A model generated the notes under the pieces. It did not search any database. It was not told the origin of the DNA and was given only the letters and a program-made list of their open reading frames with translations. A program made the position numbers and the translations under genes. From contig JAJVIG010000010.1 in NCBI GenBank assembly GCA_022072145.1, positions 20,490 to 84,489 on the forward strand: a DNA stretch of 64,000 bases, read 5' to 3'. Below are positions 53,206 through 64,000 of the stretch, piece after piece (position 1 is the stretch's first letter; each line of letters begins with the position of its first letter). The stretch comes from Pseudomonadales bacterium (lineage in GTDB: Bacteria; Pseudomonadota; Gammaproteobacteria; Pseudomonadales; UBA5518).

Positions 53206-54993
53206 TTGGACCACGTTTCCCGCTCCGCGCGCGAGCGTTTCTACCGTCTCGTACCCGCATTCGATTCGCTGCGACGTTATCGCCTGTCCGACGCACGTTC
53301 GGACCTGTTCGCAGGTTCCACGGTCGCCGCCGTCGCCGTGCCGCAGGCGATGGCCTACGCGATGATCATCGGGCTGCCACCGGTCTACGGGCTCTATACG
53401 GCGATCGTCATGACAGCGATCGGGGCGTTGTTCGATTCCTCCCGGCAACTCATCAACGGTCCGACCAACGCGATTTCGATCGCAGTGCTCAGCGCCGTAG
53501 CCGCGATCACGCCTCCCGATGAACGGCTGGCAGCCGTCGTTCTCATGAGCTTCATGATCGGCTGCATCCAGCTCGGCATCTGCCTGTTCAGGCTGGGGGA
53601 CCTCACGCGCTTCATTTCCCACTCGGTGATCGTCGGTTTCACGTTGGGAGCCGGCAGCCTGCTGGTGATCGACCAGATCAAGAACATCTTCGGCATGACG
53701 GCCATGGGCAACCCGCACGATCACCTGCTGGTGCGTTTCTGGCTCTCGATGACCCAGGGCGGTGGGGCGCACTTCGAGACCACGCTGGTCGGCCTCGGCA
53801 CGATCGCACTGGTGGTGGTGCTGCGCGTCGCGAAGCGCCGGTTCCGTGCACCGTTGCTGCCCGAACTGTTCATCGTTGTTTGCGCGATGTCGGCGATCTG
53901 CGCGTGGCTCGGTCTGGACGAGCGCGGCGTGCGGGTCGTCGGCGCGATACCGGCGTCGCTCCCGCAATTTCGCCTGCCGACCTTCGACGCCGTGCACCTG
54001 CAGAATCTGGCGACCGGTGCACTCGCCATCGCACTGCTCGGTCTGCTGGAGGCGATTTCCATGGCGAAGGCCATCGCCGCGGTGACACGCCAGAGGCTCG
54101 ACATGAACCAGCAGTGCCTGAGCGAGGGACTGGCGAACCTCGGCGGCAGCTTCTTCCAGTGCATACCCGGTTCCGGATCGCTGACGCGCTCGGCGATCAA
54201 CCAGCAGGCCGGCGCGGTCACGCAGTGGTCCGGCGTGATATCGGCGCTCGGTGTCGCCGTGATCGTGATGGTGTTCGCGCCGTACGCGCAGTACCTTCCG
54301 CGTGCCGCGCTCGCGGGTATCCTGCTGGTCGCCTCCTACGGCATGGTGGACTGGAAGGCGCTTGCCTTCCATTGGCGCGCGACCCGCTTCGACGCCTCGA
54401 TCATCGCCGCAACGGCATTCTCGGCAGTGGCGATCTCGGTGGAGTTCTGCGTGATGATTGGCGTGCTGATGTCGTTCATGCTGACGGTGCCACGCGCCGG
54501 CCGCATGCTGCTGACGCAGTTCGTCATCGGCGGTGAAGGTCGCATCCACGAGCGTCTTCCCGAAGATGTTCCCTGCAGCAAGCTGCTGATCTTCGGTCTG
54601 GAGGGGGAACTGTTCTTCGGTGCCGTGTCGGCGATGGAACGCCATTTCGACGCGATCGAGGCACAGGTAACGCCCGCAACAGAGGTGGTCGTGCTGCGAC
54701 TGAAGCGCGTGCGCAATCCCGACGCCGTGGCGGTTTCCGAACTGGAGCACTTCCTGCTGCGGATGAGGTCTCGTGGCGTTCACGTACTGATGTGCGGGGT
54801 GAACTCCGGCCTCTTGTACGTGATGAAGCGCGTGGGCCTGGAGGAGCGTGTGGGTGAGCAGATCTTCCCGGAGCAGCGAGTGCGGCAGACGAGTACCATG
54901 CGCGCGATCCGGCACGCCTACCAATTGATCGGGGATCGTTGTCGGCACTGCCCCTGGCACGATGGCGACGTTACGCCATCTAGTCCGCGGTGA
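53206..54993 (+). CDS. SulP family inorganic anion transporter with STAS domain
   Basis: A 595-residue membrane transporter. The N-terminal half has AGSTVAAVAVPQAMAYAMII and the GLPPVYGLYTAIV motif of the SulP/SLC26 family, DSSRQLINGPTNAIS, and some 12-14 membrane segments. Residues about 440-560 form a cytoplasmic STAS domain (KLLIFGLEGELFFGAVSAME, TEVVVLRLKRVRNPDAVAVS). Bacterial members move sulfate, bicarbonate (BicA-like) or dicarboxylates. The start is a TTG at 53206 with GGTGGAGA 7 bp upstream; the in-frame region before it does not look like protein. It overlaps the upstream end of the CBS-domain reading frame. Confidence 0.9.
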   Translation: MDHVSRSARERFYRLVPAFDSLRRYRLSDARSDLFAGSTVAAVAVPQAMAYAMIIGLPPVYGLYTAIVMTAIGALFDSSRQLINGPTNAISIAVLSAVAAITPPDERLAAVVLMSFMIGCIQLGICLFRLGDLTRFISHSVIVGFTLGAGSLLVIDQIKNIFGMTAMGNPHDHLLVRFWLSMTQGGGAHFETTLVGLGTIALVVVLRVAKRRFRAPLLPELFIVVCAMSAICAWLGLDERGVRVVGAIPASLPQFRLPTFDAVHLQNLATGALAIALLGLLEAISMAKAIAAVTRQRLDMNQQCLSEGLANLGGSFFQCIPGSGSLTRSAINQQAGAVTQWSGVISALGVAVIVMVFAPYAQYLPRAALAGILLVASYGMVDWKALAFHWRATRFDASIIAATAFSAVAISVEFCVMIGVLMSFMLTVPRAGRMLLTQFVIGGEGRIHERLPEDVPCSKLLIFGLEGELFFGAVSAMERHFDAIEAQVTPATEVVVLRLKRVRNPDAVAVSELEHFLLRMRSRGVHVLMCGVNSGLLYVMKRVGLEERVGEQIFPEQRVRQTSTMRAIRHAYQLIGDRCRHCPWHDGDVTPSSPR

Positions 54994-55112
54994 TCGGCGT
55001 GGCTCCGGGGCGAGGGGTGTCCGCGCCGGGAGAGAACGTGGACCCGGCCTTGTCACGCGCGATGCGCTTCGGCGATGATGTCCCCCGAATTCTTGGTGCC
55101 GCGGGGGTGTTC

Positions 55113-55547
55113 ATGCCGACCGTCACACAGATCCTCGAAAGCAAAGCGCGCGGCGTGAAGACCGTCGAGGCCACGATGACCGTCTACGCGGCGGTGACGC
55201 TGCTGTCCACGTACCAGATCGGTGCACTGGTGGTGGTCGACGGTGACGGACCGGTAGGGATCTTTTCCGAGCGCGATTACGCGCGCAAGGGAATCATCCG
55301 CGGACGCGAGGCGCACCGCACGCTGGTGCGCGACTTGATGTCCTCGCCGCTGATCACCGTGACTCCCGACGATTCGATCGAGGAGTGCATGCAACTGATG
55401 ACCGCACGGCGGATCCGCCACCTGCCGGTACTGGACGACGGCGAGCTGGTCGGCATCGTGACCATCGGCGACGTGGTCATGCACATGATCTCGCGGCAGA
55501 AGAGCACCATCGAACAGCTCGAAGGCTACATCACCGGACGCTTCTGA
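55113..55547 (+). CDS. CBS domain-containing protein
   Basis: A 144-residue protein made of two CBS motifs in tandem (about 18-70 and 75-130): VTQILESKARGVKTVEATMT, GALVVVDGDGPVGIFSERDY, then VRDLMSSPLITVTPDDSIEE and RRIRHLPVLDDGELVGIVTI. Such Bateman modules bind adenosine nucleotides and regulate other proteins. The typical start MxTVxxIL supports ATG 55113. A GTG at 54990 would overlap the SulP stop by 4 bp and add 41 residues of no family character. It could sense energy state for the SulP transporter; that is inference. Confidence 0.8.
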   Translation: MPTVTQILESKARGVKTVEATMTVYAAVTLLSTYQIGALVVVDGDGPVGIFSERDYARKGIIRGREAHRTLVRDLMSSPLITVTPDDSIEECMQLMTARRIRHLPVLDDGELVGIVTIGDVVMHMISRQKSTIEQLEGYITGRF

Positions 55548-55575
55548 GGCGCCTCGCGGACTATCGTTGCAGCGT

Positions 55576-57006
55576 TCAGCGCAGCAGATCGAGCAGCGGC
55601 TGCGGGTAGAGTCCGACCGCGAGCGTGAACAGCGACAGCAGCACGGTCATCAAGCCGCCCGAGCGCTCGCCCCAGTTGCGTTCGGCGTCGAGGCGCCGGC
55701 GCCCCGGGACGGCCAGGAACATGGTTACCATCACGCGCAGGTAGAAGTAGATCCCGATCGCGCTGCCGAGCACCAGCACCGCGACCAGCCACCACAGGTG
55801 CGCCGCGACACCGGCTGCGACCACGTAGAATTTGGCGATGAATCCCGCGGTCAGCGGGATACCGGCTAGCGACAGCACCGCGACCGTCATCACCGCCGCC
55901 AGGTACGGGTGCTGCCAGAACAGTCCACGCAGGTCGGCGAGCCCCTGTGCGTCGTCGCCGCGGTACGGTGACGACAGCAGCGTCAGCACGCCGAAGGCGC
56001 CGAGCGAGGCCGCCATGTAGGTCAGCAGGTACACGCCGAGTGCATCGTCGCCGATCGTGTTGCCGGCGACGATCGCGATCAGAAGATAGCCGAAGTGCGC
56101 GATCGACGAATAGCCGAGCAGGCGTTTCACGTTGCCCTGGAACAGCGCGAGCAGGTTGCCGGTCAGGATCGACAGCACGGCGAGCGCGGCGAGCAGCGCG
56201 GTGAACAGCGGGCTGCTACCGAGCCGGAGTTCCTGCCACCAGCGCATCAGCAGCAGCACCACCGCGATCTTGCCCACCGTGGCGAGGAACGCACCTACCG
56301 GCGCCGGCGCGCCGTGATAGACGTCCGGGGTCCACAGGTGGAACGGCGCCAGCGAGAGTTTGAACGCGATTCCCGCGAGCATCAGTGTGAGCCCGGTGAG
56401 CAGCAGCGGTGCACCCGCCTGCAACGGCTGCGCCAGCGCCGCGAACGCGAGTGAGCCGGTTTCGGCGTAGACCAGCGCCATGCCGAACAGCAGGAAGGTC
56501 GAGGCCGCGGCCGACAGCACGAGGTACTTGATGGCCGCCTCCAGCGAACGGCGATCGCGGTAGATGTAGCCGATCATCCCGTACAGCGGCAGCGACATCA
56601 GTTCGAGGCCGATCAGCAGCGTCGCCATGTGATTCGCGCCGACCAGCACGATCGCCCCGCTGGCGGCGATCAGCAGCAGCAGGTACATCTCGTCGCGGTT
56701 GTCCTGCAGCCCCTCGAGATACGCGTGTGCCAGCGTCGCGCAGCCGAGCGTGGACACCAGCACCGCGGCGGTGCCGAACACGGCCAGGCCGTCGTGCTGC
56801 AGCAGCGCCGTCAGCTGCAGTTCCAGCGGCAGCGCGTTGCGTGTGAACAGCGTGGTGAGCAGCGCCACGTTCAGGCCGACCACGGTCAGCGTGGCGTTCA
56901 GGAAATGGTTGCGCCGCCACGCGATCGAAAGCATCACCGTGACGGCGGTCGCGACCGTCACCAGCAGCGGCGCGAGCGCGAGGAGTTCGGTGGATCCGAT
57001 CGTCAT
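55576..57006 (-). CDS. nuoN: NADH-quinone oxidoreductase subunit N
   Basis: A 476-residue membrane subunit of complex I with about 14 helices and the antiporter-like signature: GLELMSLPLYGMIGYIYRDR with the conserved Glu, AGIAFKLSLAPFHLWTPDVY with the channel Lys, and GNVKRLLGYSSIAHFGYLLI. It translocates protons in the membrane arm. Its ATG overlaps the nuoM stop (ATGA, 57003-57006). It is the last gene of the nuo operon and converges on the CBS gene. Confidence 0.96.
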   Translation of the reverse strand: MTIGSTELLALAPLLVTVATAVTVMLSIAWRRNHFLNATLTVVGLNVALLTTLFTRNALPLELQLTALLQHDGLAVFGTAAVLVSTLGCATLAHAYLEGLQDNRDEMYLLLLIAASGAIVLVGANHMATLLIGLELMSLPLYGMIGYIYRDRRSLEAAIKYLVLSAAASTFLLFGMALVYAETGSLAFAALAQPLQAGAPLLLTGLTLMLAGIAFKLSLAPFHLWTPDVYHGAPAPVGAFLATVGKIAVVLLLMRWWQELRLGSSPLFTALLAALAVLSILTGNLLALFQGNVKRLLGYSSIAHFGYLLIAIVAGNTIGDDALGVYLLTYMAASLGAFGVLTLLSSPYRGDDAQGLADLRGLFWQHPYLAAVMTVAVLSLAGIPLTAGFIAKFYVVAAGVAAHLWWLVAVLVLGSAIGIYFYLRVMVTMFLAVPGRRRLDAERNWGERSGGLMTVLLSLFTLAVGLYPQPLLDLLR

Positions 57007-58532
57007 GGCACGGCGGCTCCTGTGGCGTTCTCCTGCGGCGGGTAGTACTCGCGTACCAGCTCGACCGGGCGCTCGGAGAGGTCTAGCACCGGTTGCGGGT
57101 AGAGCCCCAGCCAGACGATGGCGCCGGTCAGCATCAGCAGCATCAGCGTCTCGCGCCTGCCGGCGCCGGGGATCGGTATCGGCGAACGCGCCGGGCCGAA
57201 CATGCTGCGGTGCACCATCGCCAGCGAATACGCCGAGGCGAGCACCAGTCCCGCGGTGGCGATCACGACCGGTACCGGCGCCACCGCGTAACTGCCGGCG
57301 AGGATCAGGAACTCGCCGACGAAGTTGCCGGTGCCGGGCAATCCCAGCGAGGCGGCGGCGAAGAACAGCGCGAACGGCGGGAGCAGCGGCAACCGCGACC
57401 ACAGCCCGCCCATCTGGCGCATGTCGCGCGTGTGCAGCCGTTCGTAGAGTTGGCCGCACAGGATGAACAGCGCCGACGCCGACAGGCCGTGCGCGATCAT
57501 CTGCACCACCGCGCCCTCGATCGCCATCGCGCCGCCGGCGTAGATGCCGATCAGCACGTAGCCCATATGCGAGATCGAAGTGTAAGCGACCAGGCGCTTG
57601 ATATCGGTCTGCGCGAAGGCGAGCACCGCGCCGTAGAAGATCCCGGCGATGCCCAGCCAGATCGCGATCGGCGCGAATTCCGCCGAGGCCTGCGGGAAGA
57701 ACGGCAACGCGAAACGCAGCAGGCCGTAGGAGGCGGTCTTCAGCAGCAGCCCGGCGAGGTCAACCGATCCCGCGGTGGGCGCCTGCGAGTGCGCGTCGGG
57801 CAGCCAGCCGTGCAGCGGCACGATCGGCAGCTTGACCGCGAAGGCGACGAAGAAACCGAGCATCAGCAGGTACTCGAGCCGCGGCTCGAGTACCGTGCCG
57901 CGCAGCACCTCGTAATCGAAGCTGAGCACGCCGGTGGCGTCGAAGTGCGCGAACGCGAGCCCGAGAATCGACAGCAGCATCAGCAGGCCCGATGCCTGCG
58001 TGTAGATGAAGAATTTGGTGGCCGCCGAGATGCGTGACTTGCTGCTCGCGGCGCGGTGGCCCCACAGCGCGATCAGGAAGTACATCGGCACCAGCATCAT
58101 TTCCCAGAACAGGAAGAACAGGAACAGGTCCAGCGCCAGGAAGACGCCGATCACCCCGCCGAGGATCCACAGCAGGTTCAGGTGGAAGAAGCCGGTGTTG
58201 CGCTGGATCTCGCTCCACGAGCACAGCACCGACAGCACGCCGAGGAAACCGGTGAGCACGATCAGCGCGAGCGACATGCCGTCGACCCCGAGGTGGATCG
58301 CGATGCCCAGCGACGGGATCCACGGCATCCGGAATTCCAGTTGCCACTGCGGCGCGTCGTGCAGGCTGGCGCCGAGGTGGTAGTCGCCGCTCAACCACAG
58401 CTCGAGCGCGAGCGCGGTGACCAGCGTCATCGCGCCGAGTGCGATCCAGCGCGGCGTGTTGCCGAAGCGGTCGGTCTGCCAGCACAGCAGTCCGGCGAGG
58501 ATCGGTATCAGGATCAGCCAGGCGAGCAGCAT
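57003..58532 (-). CDS. nuoM: NADH-quinone oxidoreductase subunit M
   Basis: A 509-residue membrane subunit with about 14 helices. Landmarks are FFLFWEMMLVPMYFLIALWG with the conserved Glu, AFAVKLPIVPLHGWLPDAHS with the channel Lys, and QTDIKRLVAYTSISHMGYVL. It pumps protons in the complex I membrane arm. It starts 13 bp after nuoL and overlaps nuoN. Identification is firm. Confidence 0.96.
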   Translation of the reverse strand: MLLAWLILIPILAGLLCWQTDRFGNTPRWIALGAMTLVTALALELWLSGDYHLGASLHDAPQWQLEFRMPWIPSLGIAIHLGVDGMSLALIVLTGFLGVLSVLCSWSEIQRNTGFFHLNLLWILGGVIGVFLALDLFLFFLFWEMMLVPMYFLIALWGHRAASSKSRISAATKFFIYTQASGLLMLLSILGLAFAHFDATGVLSFDYEVLRGTVLEPRLEYLLMLGFFVAFAVKLPIVPLHGWLPDAHSQAPTAGSVDLAGLLLKTASYGLLRFALPFFPQASAEFAPIAIWLGIAGIFYGAVLAFAQTDIKRLVAYTSISHMGYVLIGIYAGGAMAIEGAVVQMIAHGLSASALFILCGQLYERLHTRDMRQMGGLWSRLPLLPPFALFFAAASLGLPGTGNFVGEFLILAGSYAVAPVPVVIATAGLVLASAYSLAMVHRSMFGPARSPIPIPGAGRRETLMLLMLTGAIVWLGLYPQPVLDLSERPVELVREYYPPQENATGAAVP

Positions 58533-58545
58533 GACCGGTGCTTCC

Positions 58546-60377
<1,832 letters not shown>

Positions 60378-60381
<4 letters not shown>

Positions 60382-60695
60382 CCGTGCATCTCGCTGGCAC
60401 CGTCGATGTCCAGGGAATGGAAGCGGCGGTACAGCTGCAGCACCAGCGCCAGTCCGATCGCGGCCTCGGCGGCGGCCAGCGTCAGCACCAGGATGAACAT
60501 GATCTGCCCGTCCGGCTGCGCCCAGCGGCTGCCCGCAGCGACGAAGGCCAGCGCCACCGCGTTGGTCATCACCTCGAGACACATCAGCATGAACAGGAAA
60601 TTGCGCCGCACCATCAGCCCGGCCAGCCCGATGCAGAACAGCGCCGCCGCCAGCAGCAGTGCGTGTTCCAGCGGTACCGTTGCGCTCTCGATCAT
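60378..60695 (-). CDS. nuoK: NADH-quinone oxidoreductase subunit K
   Basis: A 105-residue protein with three transmembrane helices. Conserved membrane glutamates are in [17 protein letters not shown] and [14 protein letters not shown], essential for proton transfer in complex I. It lies between nuoJ and nuoL, in normal order. The ATG at 60695 follows nuoJ by 34 bp. Confidence 0.96.
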
Positions 60696-60729
60696 CCTGC
60701 CTCTCCTTCGCCCGCCGCGCGGGCCGCGC

Positions 60730-61221
60730 TCAGCGGTGGTCGTCACGCCCCAGGTGGTAGGCCGCCACCAGCGCGCCGAGCAGCAGCAGCGACGCCAGTT
60801 CGACCGCCAGCACATACGGGCCGTACAGCGCGATGCCGACCGCCTTCGGCGTCACCTCGACGGCGCCGGCGCCGCCCGCGGTGCCCGCGATCGCGCGCAG
60901 CAATGCCCCCAGCAGCAGCGCGGCGAGCAGCACCGGGCCGGCCCATGCGCGCGGCCGCAGCCACGCGCGTTCCTGCGCCACCGTCTCGGCGCCGAGGTTC
61001 AACATCATCACGATGAACACGAACAGCACCATGATCGCGCCGGCGTAGACGATCACCTCGAGCGCACCGGCGAACGGTGCACCGAGCGCGAAGAAGATGC
61101 CTGCGACCGCGAGCAGCGACACCACGAGGTACAGCAGCGCGTGCACCGGATTGGCGGTCGTCACCACGCGCAGCGTGGTCAGCAGCGCGACCAGCGAGCA
61201 GACGTAGAAGGCTTCCTGCAT
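60730..61221 (-). CDS. nuoJ: NADH-quinone oxidoreductase subunit J
   Basis: A 163-residue subunit with about five transmembrane helices. The family hallmarks are [20 protein letters not shown] and [20 protein letters not shown], followed by a variable C-terminal half with two more helices. It joins the redox and pumping parts of complex I. It follows nuoI by 14 bp. Confidence 0.95.
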   Translation of the reverse strand: MQEAFYVCSLVALLTTLRVVTTANPVHALLYLVVSLLAVAGIFFALGAPFAGALEVIVYAGAIMVLFVFIVMMLNLGAETVAQERAWLRPRAWAGPVLLAALLLGALLRAIAGTAGGAGAVEVTPKAVGIALYGPYVLAVELASLLLLGALVAAYHLGRDDHR

Positions 61222-61235
61222 CGTCCTGGTCCTCC

Positions 61236-61781
61236 CTAGGGCAGCAGCGTGCGCACGTCGATCGGCTGCGCCTCGTTCTGTGCGGCGCCTTTCGGCTTGC
61301 CCGCGATCGCCATGCCGGAGACGCGGTAGAAGTTGTAGTCCGGGTGCTTGCCGGTGCCGGCGATCAGCAGGTCCTGCTTCTCGTAGACCAGGTCCTGCCG
61401 GTGGTACTCGGCGAGCTCGAAGTCGGGCGTGAGCTGGATCGCGCTGGTCGGGCAGGCCTCCTCGCACATGCCGCAGAAGATGCAGCGCGAGAAATTGATG
61501 CGGAAGAACTCCGCGTACCAGCGGCCGTCCTCGCGCTCGGCCTTCTGCAGCGAGATGCAGCCTACCGGGCAGGCGACCGCGCACAGGTTGCAGGCCACGC
61601 AGCGCTCCTCGCCGTCGGGGTCGCGGGTGAGCACGATGCGACCACGGTAGCGCGGCGGCAGGTACACGGCTTGTTCCGGGTACTGGATCGTCGCGCGTTC
61701 GCGGGTCGCGCGCGCGAAGATCATCCACATGCTGCGCAGGTTGGTGCCGATCCCGACGAGTATCGCGAGCAGACGTTTCAT
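61236..61781 (-). CDS. nuoI: NADH-quinone oxidoreductase subunit I
   Basis: A 181-residue peripheral subunit with two ferredoxin-type 4Fe-4S motifs. Cys61, 64, 67 and 71 ([14 protein letters not shown]) and Cys100, 103, 106 and 110 ([14 protein letters not shown]) bind clusters N6a and N6b, which pass electrons to NuoB. An N-terminal amphipathic helix anchors it to the membrane. It follows nuoH by 4 bp. Confidence 0.97.
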   Translation of the reverse strand: MKRLLAILVGIGTNLRSMWMIFARATRERATIQYPEQAVYLPPRYRGRIVLTRDPDGEERCVACNLCAVACPVGCISLQKAEREDGRWYAEFFRINFSRCIFCGMCEEACPTSAIQLTPDFELAEYHRQDLVYEKQDLLIAGTGKHPDYNFYRVSGMAIAGKPKGAAQNEAQPIDVRTLLP

Positions 61782-61785
61782 CGCC

Positions 61786-62766
61786 TCATCCCCCCGCCAG
61801 CAGCACGGCGCCGGTGAGCAGCAGGTTCAGCAGCGTGACCGGCAGGCACACCATCCAGCCCGCCGTCATCAGGTGGTCGTAGCGCGGGCGCGGCAGCGCG
61901 GCGCGCAGCAGGATGAACAGCATCACGAACAGCAGCGTCTTCAGCGCGAACCACAGCGGCGCCAGCCACTCGGGTCCCGGCCCCAGCCAGCCGCCGAGGA
62001 ACAGCGTGGCGAGCAGCGAGGACACGACGACGATGCCGACGTACTCGCCGACGAAGAACATCGCCCATTTCATTCCTGCGTATTCGGTGTGGTAGCCGGC
62101 GGCGAGTTCCTGCTCGGCTTCCGGCAGGTCGAAGGGGCTGCGGTGCGTGACCGCCACCCCGGCCAGCGCGAAGGTCACGAAGCCGAGGAACTGCGGCACG
62201 ATGAACCACATGCCGCGCTGTGCCTCGACGATCGCGCGCATGTCGAACGATCCGGCCTGCGCGACCACGCCCATCAGCGACAGCCCCATGAACACCTCGT
62301 AACTCACGGTCTGTGCCGCCGAGCGCACGCCGCCGAGCAGCGAGTACTTGTTGTCGCTGGACCAGCCGGCGAACAGCACCGCGTAGACCGCCAGTCCCGC
62401 CATCGCTAGGAAGAACAGGATCCCGATGTCGAAGTCCGCCACCTGCCAGCCCGGCGCGACCGGCACGATCACATACGAGATCAGCAGCGCGCTCATCGCG
62501 ATCACCGGCGCGAGCAGGAAGGTGGTGCGGTCCGCGAACGGCGGGATCCAGTCCTCCTTGAACAGCATCTTCACCACGTCGGCCGGCAGCTGGAAGATCC
62601 CGCCCGGCCCTACGCGGTTGGGTCCGTAGCGGTCCTGCCACAGCGCGAGCACGCGCCGCTCGATGAAGCTCAGGTAGGCGGCGAAGATCACGACCACGAG
62701 CAGGATCACGATCGCCTTGACGATGCCCCACAGGATCGCCGCGGTCTCGGGTGCGATGAAGCTCAT
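61786..62766 (-). CDS. nuoH: NADH-quinone oxidoreductase subunit H
   Basis: A 326-residue membrane subunit with about eight helices that forms part of the quinone chamber. Visible signatures are [60 protein letters not shown] with the acidic loop, and [20 protein letters not shown]. The start overlaps the nuoG stop (ATGA, 62763-62766). Confidence 0.97.
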   Translation of the reverse strand: MSFIAPETAAILWGIVKAIVILLVVVIFAAYLSFIERRVLALWQDRYGPNRVGPGGIFQLPADVVKMLFKEDWIPPFADRTTFLLAPVIAMSALLISYVIVPVAPGWQVADFDIGILFFLAMAGLAVYAVLFAGWSSDNKYSLLGGVRSAAQTVSYEVFMGLSLMGVVAQAGSFDMRAIVEAQRGMWFIVPQFLGFVTFALAGVAVTHRSPFDLPEAEQELAAGYHTEYAGMKWAMFFVGEYVGIVVVSSLLATLFLGGWLGPGPEWLAPLWFALKTLLFVMLFILLRAALPRPRYDHLMTAGWMVCLPVTLLNLLLTGAVLLAGG

Positions 62767-64000
62767 GGCGTGTCTCCGGACTGCAGGCGGGCGCCGGTGC
62801 CGGCGAGCACCGGGCCCGTCCCGGGCAAGCCGGCCGGTATGCCCACCACTCCCGCGGCCAGCGTCGGGCGCAGCACGAGCGGCGCCGTCCACACCTGGCC
62901 GTCGAGTTCGACGCGCACCGTGCTGCCCGCAGCAAACCCTTCCCGTGCCGCATCGTCGGGGTGCAGCGCGACGTAGGGTGCGGGCACCAGCGTGCGCACG
63001 ACCTCGGCGCGCGCCGACAGCTCCTCGCTGCCGAACAGGTGATGGAGCGGTGCGACCTGCCAGCCCTGCGCTGGCGCGGCGGGCGCCCCGGCGTAGCCGC
63101 CGCTGGCGTCGGACTCGAGCAGGCGCACGCCCGGGTCGCCGGCGCGCAGGTGGCCGCCGACCTCGTCCTGGAACTTGTTCCACGACTGCGGCGAGTTCCA
63201 GCCCGGACTCCACGCGAACGGGATCAGCGGTCCGGGCTCGTCGGGTCCGGCGTAACCCTCCATCGAGAACGCGAGTGCGCTGTCCGGATCCTGCGGCGCG
63301 CGCGGCTCGTGCACCGACACGTCGGCGCGCATCGCGGTGCGACCCGAATAGCGTGGCGGCTGGCGCGCCACGCGCCGCCCGTGCACCCGCGTCACGGCAT
63401 CCGGGGCGGCCGCGACGATCGCCGCCAGTTCGGGGTGTGCGCTGGCGCAGGCCGCCGTGATCTCGTCTAGCGTGCGCCACGCTGCCGCCTCGTGCGAACC
63501 GGTGGCGAACAGCTCGGCGAGCCAGCGCCAGCTCTCGCGGATGCGGGTGGCGAGGTTGTAGTAGGCGGGGTCGTAGACCTGGAAGAAGCGCTGGGCGCGG
63601 CCTTCGTTGTTCACCAGCGTGCCGTCGCCCTCGGCGAAGCTCGCCGCCGGCAGCAGCAGGTGCGCGCGTTCGGCGGTCGGGGTCAGCTGGTGGTCGATCA
63701 CGACCACGCAGCGCGCGCGCGCCAGCGCGGCATCGACCTGCGCCGCCGGTGCGCGGCGGTACAGATCGTTCTCGACCACCAGCAGCACGGTGTCGCTGTC
63801 GACGGCGTCCAGCGCATGGCCGACGTCGCTGCCGCCGAGCAGCGCCACGCCGAGGCTGTTGGCTTCCGGCAGGGCGAGCGTGAGGGCCGGCTGCGTGCCG
63901 CGCACGGTGAGCGCGCGCGCGATGTTCGCGCAGGCGTCGAGCAGCGCCGCGCTGCGCATCCCGGTGCCGCAGACGATCAGCGGCCGCGCGGCGCCCGCGA
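62763..64000 (-). CDS. nuoG: NADH-quinone oxidoreductase subunit G (5' partial)
   Basis: The C-terminal 412 residues of NuoG; the frame is open to the window edge. The part seen belongs to the molybdopterin-oxidoreductase-like domain ([60 protein letters not shown]). The N-terminal iron-sulfur region lies outside the window. In complex I it carries the electron wire from NuoE/F. An in-frame ATG at 63959 is internal and not the start. Context with nuoH-N makes the call firm. Confidence 0.95.
   Translation of the reverse strand, partial: AGAARPLIVCGTGMRSAALLDACANIARALTVRGTQPALTLALPEANSLGVALLGGSDVGHALDAVDSDTVLLVVENDLYRRAPAAQVDAALARARCVVVIDHQLTPTAERAHLLLPAASFAEGDGTLVNNEGRAQRFFQVYDPAYYNLATRIRESWRWLAELFATGSHEAAAWRTLDEITAACASAHPELAAIVAAAPDAVTRVHGRRVARQPPRYSGRTAMRADVSVHEPRAPQDPDSALAFSMEGYAGPDEPGPLIPFAWSPGWNSPQSWNKFQDEVGGHLRAGDPGVRLLESDASGGYAGAPAAPAQGWQVAPLHHLFGSEELSARAEVVRTLVPAPYVALHPDDAAREGFAAGSTVRVELDGQVWTAPLVLRPTLAAGVVGIPAGLPGTGPVLAGTGARLQSGDTP

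Overview
The window is GC-rich DNA from what is most likely a heterotrophic, respiring gammaproteobacterium. The evidence for that placement is the cytoplasmic Fe-superoxide dismutase, the DUF3187 and DUF3943 proteins, a YejM-like sulfatase, MsrPQ, and a proton-pumping Nuo operon ordered G-H-I-J-K-L-M-N. The many acyl-CoA, SDR, P450 and F420-type (luciferase-like) genes recall lipid- or steroid-degrading lineages. The species cannot be fixed from this sequence. No tRNA, rRNA, CRISPR, insertion sequence or prophage was seen.

Layout, left to right. 1-1620: the 3' end of a CoA-transferase/racemase and an SDR. 1651-6344 (minus): a tightly overlapping five-gene operon (secreted 600-aa protein, membrane protein, SnoaL-like protein, MOSC protein, RidA-like protein) of unknown role. 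6515-9841: a YejM-like sulfatase and a GH19-type muramidase/chitinase. 9842-10787: an AT-rich island with a small secreted protein, then a 404-bp gap. 10788-16326: an SbtA-type bicarbonate transporter, then an overlapping operon of secreted protein, luciferase-like oxidoreductase and SLC13-type carrier. 16361-18502 (minus): SDR, zinc alcohol dehydrogenase and an orphan sulfotransferase-like N-terminal domain. 18634-22302: DUF1254 protein, cytochrome P450 and a frameshifted K+ channel. 22313-23813 (minus): LemA and an EF-hand GIDE-like protein. 23981-25538: MsrP and MsrQ.

25706-32796 (minus) is the most notable locus. It is a hyfB-C-E-F-G-I-like operon whose large subunit lacks all four cysteines that would bind a NiFe centre, so it is an energy-converting-hydrogenase-related (Ehr) complex rather than a hydrogenase. 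A ribbon-helix-helix protein is divergently encoded. 33232-39241: OprP-like porin, monooxygenase-fold protein, DUF3187, SodB, DUF3943 and a phytoene-desaturase-like oxidoreductase. 39393-40088 (minus): a lytic transglycosylase.

40198-47300 (minus) is a five-gene operon: nitronate monooxygenase, enoyl-CoA hydratase, acyl-CoA synthetase, acetate kinase and phosphoketolase. It is followed by an SDR (+) and a MarR regulator with a carboxylic acid reductase (minus). 52656-55547: DUF3293, a SulP anion transporter and a CBS-domain protein. 55576-64000 (minus): nuoG (partial) to nuoN.

Three arrays of REP-like palindromes (25536-25708, 39238-39361, 48303-48354) lie between convergent genes. Their GTAG heads supply the TAG stop codon of four flanking genes.
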